Below are positions 28,216 through 37,081 of a stretch of 64,000 nt of DNA, in pieces. Made by a program: the position numbers and the translations under genes. The notes below the pieces were generated by a model that was given only the letters and a program-made list of their open reading frames with translations, searched no databases and was not told where the DNA came from. The stretch covers positions 744,001 to 808,000 of the forward strand of contig JACJWE010000002.1 in assembly GCA_020637365.1 (NCBI GenBank), in the 5' to 3' direction. This stretch comes from Acidimicrobiia bacterium. GTDB taxonomy: Bacteria > Actinomycetota > Acidimicrobiia > IMCC26256 > JAGNEX01. Each line of letters opens with the position of its first letter. The first letter of the stretch is position 1.

Positions 28216-29899
28216 CAAGGTTTGGTCCGACACCAACGGTGACGGTGTTCAAGATGCCGACGAGCCGGGTATCCCCGGGATCATCGTGATCCTCGAAAAA
28301 GTTGTCGGTGGTGAACAGATCGAGGTTGCTGACACGGTGACTGACGCGAACGGGAACTACCTGTTTGATGGTTTGGAGCCGGGTGAGTATTGCATCAAGT
28401 TCCTCCTCCCCGAAGACGCGACCGCATCACCGTCTGACTCGGGTTCTGATGACGGAGCCGATAGTGACGGCAAGTCGGAAGGGACTGTCGTTCGCGATGG
28501 TGTGACCTATCAGGCCTATAAGACGATCGCGACGACGTTGGAGCCTGGTGAGCAGGACCTGACGTGGGATCAAGGCATCGTTCCTGCCGTCGAGCCAGCA
28601 GCGATTGGTGACACGGTCTGGACCGACCACGACGGTGATGGTGTCCAGGATGCTGACGAACCAGGCATCCCCGGGATCATCGTGATCCTCGAAAAAGTCG
28701 TCGACGGCCAGCAAATCGAAGTGACGTCGATGCTGACCGACGCCGATGGTAAGTACCTCTTCGAGGGGCTTGTACCGGGTGAGTATTGCGTCAAGTTCCT
28801 TCTGCCCAAGGAAGCGACAGCGTCACCAGCGGATTCTGGTACTGACGATGCTGGGGACAGCGATGGCACGTTTGAAGGTGATGTGACTCGTGATGGTGTG
28901 ACCTATCAGGCGTATAAGACGATCGTGACGACCCTGGATGCTGGTGAGCGGGATCTGACGTGGGATCAAGGTGTTGTTCCTCCTAAGGAGCCGATTGATC
29001 TTGCGATCACCAAGACCGTTGAGCTGACCTCACCATCGGTTGCTGAGTGGACGTTAAGGGTGGAGAACCGTTCGGATCGTGTTGCGTTGGGTCCGATCGT
29101 GGTGACTGATCAGATGCCTGTTGGGTTGGTTTATACCGATGCGCAAGCTCCTGATGGTTGGGTTTGTAGTCCTGATGGGCGTGACCTGAGCTGCATTCTT
29201 GATGCGGATCTGGCTGCTGGGTCTGAAGCGGTGATTGTGGTGGAGACGTCGGTGGATGTTCCTGCGGGGACGAAGTTGACGAATAACGCGGCGGTTGCTG
29301 GGGCTGAGGTTGAGGCGTCGACGGAGAACAATGCGGATGATGCGTCGATCACGGTGCCTGATGAGGGTGAGCCGATCACTGATTTGGTGATTAGTAAGTC
29401 GGCTCGGAGTGCTGATCAGGCTGGGAATGTGGTTTGGGATATTGAGGTATCGAATGTTTCTGATGTCGATGCTGCGAACCCGAAGGTGACAGACCAGTTG
29501 CCTGCCACTCTGAAGTTTGTGAAGGCGGAGGGTGATGGTTGGGACTGCGTGGCTGACGGTCAGCTCGTGACGTGTGACGCTGCTGAGGTGTTGTCGGCTG
29601 GAGCAACCGCTGCGTTCGTGATTGAGACGTCAGTGGATGCTGATCCTGGTTCGATCATCACCAACGAAGCGATCGTGTCGACAGCGACAGCGGAACGCAC
29701 CGAAGACAACAACACCGACACCGCCGAAATCGCAACGGCGGACGACTCTGCGCAGTCACTCGGCCAGGCACCACGGTCCCCGGTGGCGTTCACCGGTGCG
29801 AACAGCATCAAGATCGCCGGCGTGGCGTTCCTGCTCATGCTGGCCGGTGCTGCACTCATCGCCGTCCGTCGCCGCAGTACCGGCGGTTCGCAACGGTGA
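27683..29899 (+). CDS. protein C C-terminal part: DUF11-like, SdrD B-like array and VAFTG tail
   Basis: A clean 738-residue frame. A short Thr stalk and VYDLALVKLLVSEGPF module lead into two complete SdrD B-like units (VWSDTNGDGVQDADE, VWTDHDGDGVQDADE), two DUF11-like modules (ITKTVELTSPSVAEWTLRV, ISKSARSADQAGNVVWDIEV), then VAFTG, one membrane helix and RRR. The nominal N terminus (TYQAKTTTTVAP) joins the end of an SdrD B-like unit directly to a stalk and looks like a recombination or assembly junction. Topology: the bulk outside, the tail in the membrane until possible sorting. Confidence 0.75.
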   Translation: MTYQAKTTTTVAPTTTTTVPGVYDLALVKLLVSEGPFRSGDVVEFSVVVRNQGDVTANFVEVTDTFPAGMSFAPSNTGWVDSGDGSAVFTSTDPLGPGETLRISLFLVLDDASLGSYANLAGISADDGDDKDSTVGSGSGDPVVDQTDESGLDVDQVPGDEDDSDIAVFTVLPASIGDKVWSDTNGDGVQDADEPGIPGIIVILEKVVGGEQIEVADTVTDANGNYLFDGLEPGEYCIKFLLPEDATASPSDSGSDDGADSDGKSEGTVVRDGVTYQAYKTIATTLEPGEQDLTWDQGIVPAVEPAAIGDTVWTDHDGDGVQDADEPGIPGIIVILEKVVDGQQIEVTSMLTDADGKYLFEGLVPGEYCVKFLLPKEATASPADSGTDDAGDSDGTFEGDVTRDGVTYQAYKTIVTTLDAGERDLTWDQGVVPPKEPIDLAITKTVELTSPSVAEWTLRVENRSDRVALGPIVVTDQMPVGLVYTDAQAPDGWVCSPDGRDLSCILDADLAAGSEAVIVVETSVDVPAGTKLTNNAAVAGAEVEASTENNADDASITVPDEGEPITDLVISKSARSADQAGNVVWDIEVSNVSDVDAANPKVTDQLPATLKFVKAEGDGWDCVADGQLVTCDAAEVLSAGATAAFVIETSVDADPGSIITNEAIVSTATAERTEDNNTDTAEIATADDSAQSLGQAPRSPVAFTGANSIKIAGVAFLLMLAGAALIAVRRRSTGGSQR

Positions 29900-30127
29900 T
29901 AGCGCTGAGGAGTAGGCGAGTAGCACGGTGAGCGGAAACGACGCCCACTGACAAGCCAGACCATGCAAGGGCCGGATCTCGATGAGGGAGCGGCCCGAGC
30001 TACTGCTAACAAGGGCGGTCATCCTGGTCATACGCCGGCTTGTCTTCGCCAACATCGCGGCGTTTCGGCGTCATCGCAGCGGCTCCCCCTAAACGCGCCT
30101 CCACCCCTCACGGAAGGGTGGGCAGGT
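29900..30127. other. convergent intergenic region
   Basis: This lies between the end of gene C and the end of the histidine kinase gene. The only structure is a short imperfect hairpin (CCACCCCT...AGGGTGG, 30101-30121) near the kinase stop, which could help terminate either transcript. I see no gene in it. Confidence 0.3.
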
Positions 30128-31729
30128 TCACCGGTTGGTCGGCACCGAACCCTGAATGGTGGTTCCGACCCCGACGCCGGAAGTCGCCGTGAAGGTCCCG
30201 CCAAAAGCGCCGATGCGGTCACGCATATTTGCGATTCCCTGCCCCGTTGTTGCGGTGTCGGTCGCGAACCCATCTCCGTCGTCGGACACGCTGAACCACA
30301 GTGTCCCGCCGTCGGAACCCACCGTGATCGTGACATTGGCATTGGGTCCGGCGTGCTTGTTGGCGTTGGCGAGGGCTTCCAGGCAGCAGAAATAGACGGC
30401 GGACTCAAGATCGGGAGCGAAGCGCTCGCCGGTGACCTGAATTGAAACCGACAGCGGCGACCACGACGCGGCCTCGTGAAGGGCTTCGCGAAGGCCGCCC
30501 GCTGCCAGTGCTGGGGGAATGATCCCTTGCGCGAAGCGGCGCAGCTGACGTACGGCGTCGGTCAAACCAAGCTGTAGGTCTTCGATCAGTGCCGCGCCGG
30601 TCGCGGGGTCACGCTCCACCAGCGCTCGAGCGACGCTCGCCTGTATTACCAGTGCGCTCAACTGGGCTTGGACCCCATCGTGGAGATCACGCTCGATGCG
30701 CCGACGCTCATGATCCGAGGCAGCGACAAGACGTTGACGGGATCGCTGGAGTTCAGCGTTACGCGCTTTCAGTGTGACGAGTGACCGCGCCAAGTTCTGA
30801 GAGAGTCGAGCCTCATAGAGGGCTCGGCTCATCGGCCGAACCAAGTCGGCCAGAGCAGCGTCGTCACCATCGTTGAACGGTGGATCGTCAGGCAGCCGAC
30901 GAAGGACCGCAAGTCCCAGCAGTTCGCCATGGGTCGCCAGCAATGCGGCGCGTACACGATCTGGTGTTGCAGGGTCTGGTGTCTCAGGGTCTGGTGTTGC
31001 AGGGTCTGGTGTCTCAGGGTCTGGTGTCTCAGGGTCTGGTGTCTCAGGGTCTGGTGCATCGGCGCCGTCCATCGCGCCGGGATCATGTCCGTTGTGGGCA
31101 TCGGTGTTTCCGGTACCGGAAGCGCCGGAGGTGTAGATCGAGTGGTTCGGGTAGCGGCCCGCACCCCCTCTGCGGCCTGGTTCACCTGCCCTCACAGAGG
31201 AGATGACGTCGTCGCTGTCGAGTGGGTTGAGCACGGTCGCTCGGTCGCCTTGTGGGCCGAGTAGTTCGGGCAGCCAAACGCTGAGCCAGCTAGATCCAAC
31301 GATCGAACGGCCTGACGTCGCGCCCTGCGTTCCGGAAGGCAGGACAAAGGCCTCATCACCAACCGGTGGCGTTGAATGGGTCAGCACCAGGACGCCATTG
31401 GACTCCTGCCAGATCTCGGCCATATGCCCACCCGCGGCTCGCAAAGCATCGCACGCCTGTTGCAACGCCTCGTCGAGATCCGTTGGATTCTCCAGCGCCT
31501 TGATCGATCGGTGCAACGCCGCGTCGTCCTGCGAAGCAGGCTCGCCCAGGTGTTGCCAAGACCACAGACCAGCACCGGCTCCGAAAGCAACAGACACAAA
31601 CGCTGCTGCCAGTTTGGCCCAGTCCTCGCCGTCCGGGCGCCCATCGAGCAGAACCAACATGGCAACGCTCGCGCAGGCAGTGATGACGGCGACCGCCACA
31701 GTCCGCCAACCGCGCCCGACGCGCATCAC
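30128..31729 (-). CDS. NarL/LiaS-type sensor histidine kinase
   Basis: 533 residues: two N-terminal membrane helices (about 10-28 and 36-60), a GAF-like cytoplasmic region, a five-residue tandem repeat (P-D-P-E/A-T) at about 225-257, then HisKA_3 (ERRRIERDLHDGVQAQLSAL, phosphorylated His) and HATPase_c (NANKHAGPNA, DDGDGF, GQGIANMRDRIGAFGG). With almost no extracellular loop it may sense through the membrane or through the linked permease. The ATG overlaps the stop of the ABC permease gene by four bases (ATGA), so the two are translationally coupled; the partner regulator is probably the divergent gene at 34902. Confidence 0.9.
   Translation of the reverse strand: MMRVGRGWRTVAVAVITACASVAMLVLLDGRPDGEDWAKLAAAFVSVAFGAGAGLWSWQHLGEPASQDDAALHRSIKALENPTDLDEALQQACDALRAAGGHMAEIWQESNGVLVLTHSTPPVGDEAFVLPSGTQGATSGRSIVGSSWLSVWLPELLGPQGDRATVLNPLDSDDVISSVRAGEPGRRGGAGRYPNHSIYTSGASGTGNTDAHNGHDPGAMDGADAPDPETPDPETPDPETPDPATPDPETPDPATPDRVRAALLATHGELLGLAVLRRLPDDPPFNDGDDAALADLVRPMSRALYEARLSQNLARSLVTLKARNAELQRSRQRLVAASDHERRRIERDLHDGVQAQLSALVIQASVARALVERDPATGAALIEDLQLGLTDAVRQLRRFAQGIIPPALAAGGLREALHEAASWSPLSVSIQVTGERFAPDLESAVYFCCLEALANANKHAGPNANVTITVGSDGGTLWFSVSDDGDGFATDTATTGQGIANMRDRIGAFGGTFTATSGVGVGTTIQGSVPTNR
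30959..31058. repeat. 15-bp minisatellite in the histidine kinase gene
   Basis: Six to seven head-to-tail copies of GGTCTGGTGTCTCAG or the variant GGTCTGGTGTTGCAG, encoding (PDPET/PDPAT)n on the minus strand. In-frame copy-number variation would lengthen a rigid linker between the sensor part and the kinase core. Confidence 0.9.
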
Positions 31730-34020
31730 TCGGCCCGGAGGCGATCGAACCGTGCGGCCCGACGGGCCATGACAGCGGGGAAGAGTGAGCCGAGCAGCAC
31801 TACCGCGGCGGCGCCCAGTGCAATGTCGGCCAGGCGGCTTCCGTCAAACGGGGTGTGATAGACGACCGGTAGATTGTCGGCGGTTCGGTTCCATACCGTT
31901 CGCCCGATCCCATATCCGAGCGGTAGGCCGACCAATACGCCAGCGGCCGTACATGCCAGTGCCTGCCACAGAACGCTTCTGCCGAGCTGGCCGCCTGTCA
32001 TACCAAGCGCGTGCAGACTTCCAAACGCACCACCGCGTCGACGTACCGACGCCGCTAGTGCAAAGAGCAGCGACAGCGTCACCATGAACGCGCCAAAGAT
32101 CGCAAACCATCGCGGCATGGCTTGGGTCGCGACAAGGTTGGACTGCACCTCGGAGAGACCGGCGGCCTCGTAGCCGATACCGACGCGTCCTTTCCGCACG
32201 AGTTCCTCGTTGATCTGTGCCGCGTCTTGACCGGCCGCGTAGCGAACTTCGAGCATTTCGAACTTCACGTGCGCGCCATCTGTCACGAAACGGTCGAGGG
32301 CCGCGGGCGTCACGATCGCAGCGTCGGCATATCCCGAATGCGACGTTTCGGGGGTAAACACCTCGCCGACCACGAGCATCGGGTAGTTGCCGATCGTCAG
32401 GTGTTCACCGATAGCGGTGTCGAATTCGTCCAGCAGATCTGGGCCCAGCGCAACTTCGTCTCGGCTGGCGGGGAGTCGCCCGTCGCGCACCATCACCGGA
32501 GTGGTCTCCCCGCTGAGGTGCTCCGCACTCAGGACGGGGATTGGCAGGTGCTCGCTTTCGACGGTCGCGTCTCGTAGGTAATAGGTCGAAGCAGCGTCGA
32601 AATCGTTTGCGACAGATCTCGGTGAGAACTGCTCACCACCGGTGAACATGATCGAACCATCAAAAAGTTGGCCGACGGTCGAAGGGTCCTCGACGGTCCG
32701 ATTCAAGCCAGCCCCAAAGGTCGTGGCCGCAGCGACGATGGCAACACCGACCGCGACGATGGCCGGACCCGATGCGAAAGCCGACCGGCCCGGAGTCAGA
32801 GCCGCTCGTATCCCCAGTTCGGCAGGCACCGTCGGGACCGAACCAGCGACCAGTCGAGTCAACCTCGACGGTTGACGTTCCTTCGGCCGCTGAACGATGC
32901 CAGCAGCGCCTCGCCAACACGCCAACGCGATGATTCCGACCGTAACAAGCCAGCTGAGGACCGCCGTTGAACTCAAGACCGATATGTCGAACATGCGTCC
33001 CGGCGATGGCTCGAGTTGTCGCCCCAGACCGATCGGAAAGACGTCTGACCCAAACCAAGCTGCGACTGGAGCAAGCGAGATTCCCAGCGTGCAGGCCGCG
33101 GCCGGTGCAGCGCCCAGGGCGACCGCTCGTTGGGATCGACGTGCACCCAACAATCTCATTACTTCGACATCGGATCGCGATCGTTGAGCGAGGCGAATCA
33201 CCACCTGGCTGAAGACGAGAATCGCCGCAAAAGCAACGGCCAAGGTCAAGGCCCCAAGAGCTGTGGTCTCCAAACCGATGGTCTGCTCCATTGCAGCGGC
33301 ACTCTCGGCCTGAGAGAACACATCGATTGGTTGCCCGGCGATCTCGGCGAGGTGCCGCTCGAAGTCGGGCACCGACGCGTCGCCGTCTTTCAGCATGGCG
33401 ATCGCATTGATCAGAGCTTCGTCACCGCCGATGTAGTTGCGGTAGCGCTCATAGAACGCAGCGGTCGGTTGCACCTCCCAGGTAAAGAACGCATCTTTTG
33501 TAATACCGACCACTCGGACCTGCACGTCGGTCGCGGCATTCGACCCCGAGACCCAGTCGACCAGGTTCAGGTGGAGCGTGTCGCCCACATCGACGCCTTC
33601 GCGATGTATCGCCGGATCGATCGTCACCTCATCGGCAGCGTCTTGGTCAGCCATCCGCCCCTCTAGGACGACCGGACGCTCCATTTGGTCCTGATATGAC
33701 TCGCCGACCGGCGGGAAGCCGCCAACCATTCGCCCAACTTCAGCCACCTCGAAGTAGAAGACTGCGAAGTTCACCAGTCGCTCCACTTCGGGGAGTTCAG
33801 CGACGGGCCGCCAGTCGAAACCAGGCAGATTCGGTACTGCGATCACGGTGGCTGAGTTGACCGCCCGGTCGGTTCGTTCAATGACAGACCGGCTACGAGC
33901 AGTGCCCGCCGCGCCGATCATGATCGCCGCCGCGCCGATCATCACAGCGAGGGCGAGGGCCAGCAGCGACCAGGCTCTCGCCCGCAGGTCGTGAGCGATC
34001 CACGGTCCCAACACTGTCAC
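31726..34020 (-). CDS. FtsX-like ABC transporter permease
   Basis: 764 residues with an N-terminal membrane helix (SLLALALAVMIGAAAIMIGAAG), a large extracellular domain, three helices around 250-370, a second extracellular domain and three C-terminal helices (AIFGAFMVTLSLLFALAASV; LVGLPLGYGIG; LGAAAVVLLGSLFPAVMA). This is the two-repeat MacB/FtsX-type permease layout. Start is a GTG at 34020 whose bases overlap the TGA of the ATPase gene (GTGA), and its own stop overlaps the kinase start. The operon ATPase-permease-kinase resembles envelope-stress or antimicrobial-peptide sensing modules; the substrate cannot be read from sequence. Confidence 0.85.
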   Translation of the reverse strand: MTVLGPWIAHDLRARAWSLLALALAVMIGAAAIMIGAAGTARSRSVIERTDRAVNSATVIAVPNLPGFDWRPVAELPEVERLVNFAVFYFEVAEVGRMVGGFPPVGESYQDQMERPVVLEGRMADQDAADEVTIDPAIHREGVDVGDTLHLNLVDWVSGSNAATDVQVRVVGITKDAFFTWEVQPTAAFYERYRNYIGGDEALINAIAMLKDGDASVPDFERHLAEIAGQPIDVFSQAESAAAMEQTIGLETTALGALTLAVAFAAILVFSQVVIRLAQRSRSDVEVMRLLGARRSQRAVALGAAPAAACTLGISLAPVAAWFGSDVFPIGLGRQLEPSPGRMFDISVLSSTAVLSWLVTVGIIALACWRGAAGIVQRPKERQPSRLTRLVAGSVPTVPAELGIRAALTPGRSAFASGPAIVAVGVAIVAAATTFGAGLNRTVEDPSTVGQLFDGSIMFTGGEQFSPRSVANDFDAASTYYLRDATVESEHLPIPVLSAEHLSGETTPVMVRDGRLPASRDEVALGPDLLDEFDTAIGEHLTIGNYPMLVVGEVFTPETSHSGYADAAIVTPAALDRFVTDGAHVKFEMLEVRYAAGQDAAQINEELVRKGRVGIGYEAAGLSEVQSNLVATQAMPRWFAIFGAFMVTLSLLFALAASVRRRGGAFGSLHALGMTGGQLGRSVLWQALACTAAGVLVGLPLGYGIGRTVWNRTADNLPVVYHTPFDGSRLADIALGAAAVVLLGSLFPAVMARRAARFDRLRAE

Positions 34021-34758
34021 GGCACAGCTCCGATCGGAGGTGCTGGTGGGTCGGTGAGCGCGTCGGTCCGCCGAGTTTGGGCTGTGGTCTTGCCATCTCG
34101 CAGTGTTACGACCTTGTCCGCGACCGCCGCGATCGATGGGTCGTGAGTCACCATGGCGATAGTCTGGCCCTGGTCGTGAAGCAGCCGAAACAGCTCGAGG
34201 ATTTCACCGCCCCCGTCGCTATCGAGCGCCCCCGTCGGCTCGTCGGCTAACAGGAGCCCAGGCGAGTTCGCGATTGCGCGCTATCGCTAAACGCTGGCGC
34301 TGACCGCCTGACAGAGCGGACGCTTGCGTTGTGTCGCGGCCCCCCAAACCGAGCAGGTCGAGCAGGTCGGCTGCTCGTCGGGCGGCCGCTCGGCGATGCA
34401 TGCCGTTCAGGCGGCACGCGATGGCGATGTTGTCCGCAGCAGACATCGTTTCGAGCAGACGAAAGAACTGGAACACCATGCCGATATGAGTACGGCGGAA
34501 TACGGCCCGCCCATCGTCGGACATCGCAGCGATGTCGTGGCCGAGCACCGTCACCGTTCCCTCATCGGGCGTGTCGAGTCCGGCGAGCAGCGAAAGCAGC
34601 GTCGACTTGCCGCTTCCCGACGGTCCGACAACTGCCACGAATTCACCGCGGGCGACCGAGAGGCTCGCATCGCGCAGTGCTCGCACGGGCGTGGAGTCCC
34701 GGTCGAAGGTCCGCACCACGCGGTTGACCTCGGCGAGTGGGGAATGGGCTGAGCTCAT
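34017..34758 (-). CDS. ABC transporter ATPase (LolD/MacB type), frame broken by loss of a GC step
   Basis: Start at ATG 34758. Walker A is VGPSGSGKST, the Q-loop lies in GMVFQFFRLLE, and the signature is LSGGQRQRLAIAR. Just after the signature the frame shifts: the sequence reads GCGCGCAATCGCG where GCGCGCGCAATCGCG would continue the protein as AIANSPGLLLADEPTGALDS (Walker B) through THDP to PPIGAVP and TGA at 34017-34019. That corrected stop overlaps the permease start, strong evidence that the corrected reading is the real gene (about 247 residues). As written it would end at 34219 without Walker B. ATPase of the exporter/sensor encoded downstream. Confidence 0.8.
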
Positions 34759-34901
34759 CTCGCCATTGAAGCACCGGCAGTGGCCGACCGCTACGGGGCT
34801 ATCCGAATCGGACCGTGCGGAAAACCCTCTCCAGCCCATGACGCATCTTACGGGCGTGAGATTTTGAGCGTGACTGGCGCCGTGGTCGTCGGCCTTGTGG
34901 A

Positions 34902-35603
34902 ATGATCGCCGATGTGCAGGTCGTGATCGCCGACGATAACTATTTGCTCCGCGAAGGACTCCAACGCCTCATTGAACTCGACCCCGACATGCGGGTCCTG
35001 GCTGCATGTCAAGACATGGCGGACTTGCTCCAGACGGTCGATCGGCTCGAACCTGACGTTGTCGTGACCGACATCCGCATGCCGCCTGACCACACCGATG
35101 AAGGTGTCCGAGCGGCCCTGGCCATCCGGCACAAGCACCCACACATCGGCGTCGTCGTCTTGAGTCAATACGCCAGCCCGACATACGCCATCACCTTGTT
35201 GGGGGATTCGACCGACGGGATCGGTTATCTACTCAAGGACCGCATCACCGACGCGGCCCAGCTCAAAGCCGCCCTCACGGCTGTGACCAGCGGCGGGTCG
35301 GTCGTCGACAGCGATGTCGTACAGGCCCTGATCGGCGCTCGGAGCGGTTCGGGGCGTTCACCACTTTCAGAACTCACCGACCGAGAGCTCGAAGTACTTG
35401 CCGCGATGGCCGAGGGGCGAAGTAACGGTGGGATAGCTGCCCAGATTCACGCAGCCGATCGAACCGTCGAAAAGTACATTTCGTCGATCTTTTCCAAACT
35501 GGGGTTGGCTCATCAAACCAATGTGAACCGTCGGGTCCTGGCCGTGTTGACCTACCTCGCCGAAACCGACCCCGATCGAAGCGGTGCAGCGCAAGCGAGC
35601 TAA
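34902..35603 (+). CDS. NarL/FixJ-family response regulator
   Basis: 233 residues: receiver domain (IADDNYLLREGL acidic pair; phospho-acceptor Asp in VVVTDIRMP near residue 57; conserved Lys in GYLLKDR) and a C-terminal LuxR-type HTH (LTDRELEVLAAMAEGRS to RTVEKYISSIFSKLGL). It is divergent from the ATPase-permease-kinase operon, 143 bases away, so it is the likely partner of that kinase and may control both promoters. Start ATG at 34902; a GTG at 34914 is an alternative that shortens it by four residues. The HTH reads RSNGGIA where most have SNxEIA. Confidence 0.9.
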   Translation: MIADVQVVIADDNYLLREGLQRLIELDPDMRVLAACQDMADLLQTVDRLEPDVVVTDIRMPPDHTDEGVRAALAIRHKHPHIGVVVLSQYASPTYAITLLGDSTDGIGYLLKDRITDAAQLKAALTAVTSGGSVVDSDVVQALIGARSGSGRSPLSELTDRELEVLAAMAEGRSNGGIAAQIHAADRTVEKYISSIFSKLGLAHQTNVNRRVLAVLTYLAETDPDRSGAAQAS

Positions 35604-35672
35604 TCCGTGTCCGGGCCGCGCGCCGAAAGCCTCATAGCCATCTAGACGCTTGGTATCGGAGGGTCCGCCGGG

Positions 35673-35700
35673 TGTCCATATCCGGATGTCCATATCGGGA
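35673..35700. promoter_or_regulatory. two 14-bp direct repeats upstream of the lipoprotein gene
   Basis: TGTCCATATCCGGA (35673-35686) is directly followed by TGTCCATATCGGGA (35687-35700), 13 of 14 bases identical, 96 bases before the lipoprotein ATG. The spacing would fit tandem binding of a regulator, for example the adjacent NarL-type protein; this is an inference. Confidence 0.35.
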
Positions 35701-35795
35701 TGTACGGAAAACCGCCCGCATCTGGCGGGTTGGCACGGTTCACGGCCGAGGAGGCGATCGTTAGGTTCTCGAGTATCTCGCGAAAGGAGAACCTG

Positions 35796-36710
35796 ATGAA
35801 CCCCAACAGATTGCCGAGATGCTTTCCCCAACGATTGCTTGCACTACTGACGGTCGGCCTCTTGCTCTTCGCCAGTTGTTCGGACTCAGAGGATGACGAT
35901 GCCGTTGACGATTCGGCGACTACGACGCAGGCCGAACGTGCCTCGGACAGCAGCTCGAACACTGCTGGGTCCAGCAGCACGGGCGACCCTGGTTCGGAGA
36001 CGACCATGTCGCATGCCTCTACCGGCACTTCTGAAATCTGTGACGTGTGGATAAGCGTCGACACCAAGATGGGCGACATCAGTGACCCCGATGCGGATCC
36101 AACCGTCGTCAAAGACGGCGCGACCGCCATCGATGCCGAACTTGGCGGAGTGGGCGCTCTGCCACCCGATCTGACTGAACCTGTCCAGACGGTGCGCGAC
36201 GGTCTGGCGCCATTGATGGAAGGCCAACTCGATACCGGATCGACCGACACTCCCGAATACAACGTTGCATACGTTGAGATCGGTGCGTGGGTGTTCGACA
36301 ACTGTGGCTTTCAGGACGTCGATGCCGAGTACGCCAACTACAAATACGTAGATATCCCCTCCGAACTCTCCGCTGGCAACACCGTGTTCAGATTTCAAAA
36401 CACGGGAACCGACCTTCATATGGTCGTACTCGAAAAACTCGCGGCCGATGACGATCGAACCGCCGACGAAATCGCCAACGGGGCACTTGAACAGATGGAC
36501 GGTACCGGCGATAACGGTGGGGCCCAAGTGGTCACCGCTGGTGGTTTCGCTCTTCCCGGTGAAGATGGCTATCTCAGCGTTGACCTCGAACCCGGTCGGT
36601 ATGTGATGTTGTGCCCCTACCGATGGGCTGGACAGGTGACGGACCGCCGCCTGAGGACGCGGCGCCCCACTTCACCGCTGGCATGTTCACCCAGCTCACC
36701 GTGAAGTAGA
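35796..36710 (+). CDS. cupredoxin-like lipoprotein, frameshifted near the end
   Basis: ATG at 35796 with AAAGGAGA (35783-35790). A lipobox (LLLFASC) and an acidic, Ser/Thr-rich linker lead to two domains; the C-terminal one (~200-300) looks like a cupredoxin: VFRFQNTGTDLHMVVLEK, GRYVMLC. Read straight, it ends in random sequence at 36704. With a one-base correction near 36615 it continues PMGWTGDGPPPEDAAPHFTAGM and stops at 36710, which supplies a full type-1-copper-like set: His (DLH), Cys (LC), His (PHF) and Met (GM). Exported, membrane-anchored; possibly electron transfer or copper handling. Metal binding is inferred. Confidence 0.65.
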
Positions 36711-36725
36711 TCGGTACCAGGTGCG

Positions 36726-36762
36726 CGGGCGTGTTCACTCGGTAAACGGGTAAACACGCCCG
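36726..36762 (+). terminator. 10-bp hairpin behind the lipoprotein gene
   Basis: CGGGCGTGTT (36726-36735) pairs with AACACGCCCG (36753-36762); the corrected stop of the lipoprotein is 16 bases upstream, and TTGTCC follows. Confidence 0.6.
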
Positions 36763-36771
36763 TTGTCCTCC

Positions 36772-36799
36772 CCAACAGGCTCCGTCCTGAGCCTGTTGG
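36772..36799. terminator. second hairpin, 11 bp perfect, 6-base loop
   Basis: CCAACAGGCTC (36772-36782), loop CGTCCT, GAGCCTGTTGG (36789-36799). It stands only 9 bases behind the first hairpin, so the two may act as a tandem terminator. Confidence 0.55.
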
Positions 36800-36860
36800 C
36801 CAGGTCGGCTCCAGCGACCCGGGTGTCTGGTGGCCCCTCGCACCCGGTAGCGTGCTGCTC

Positions 36861-37045
36861 ATGAGTCTGCCCAAGATTGGCGCGCCAGCAACGCGGGCGC
36901 TCGCAACCATCGGGTGACCCAGCTTGAAGACCTCACCCAATACCGAGCGGAGGATCTGCTGGTGCTCCATGGGTTTGGCCCGCGAGCGTTGCGAATCCTG
37001 ACCGATGCACTCCACGCGGACGGTCTCGCACTTCGCCCACGGTAG
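36861..37045 (+). CDS. small helix-hairpin-helix protein, broken by a short G run
   Basis: From ATG 36861 the frame reads MSLPKIGAPATRALATIG and stops; with one extra G in CGGG (36911-36914) it continues VTQLEDLTQYRAEDLLVLHG and FGPRALRILTDALHADGLAL, ending at TAG 37043-37045. The result is a 61-residue protein with one helix-hairpin-helix unit (LPKIGAPATRAL and HGFGPRALRIL), as found in many stand-alone small DNA-binding proteins resembling the RNA-polymerase alpha C-terminal domain. It is too short and broken for simple gene finding. It precedes the CobW-type gene by 36 bases and may be co-transcribed. Confidence 0.6.
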
Positions 37046-37081
37046 TGTCTGCCTCGTGCGAACCCACGGGCAGGAGTGCCG

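Noticed and set aside
8203..29899. Programmed frameshifting to explain the breaks in genes B and C
   Set aside because: Breaks occur at many unrelated sequences with both additions and losses, without a common slippery site or downstream structure.
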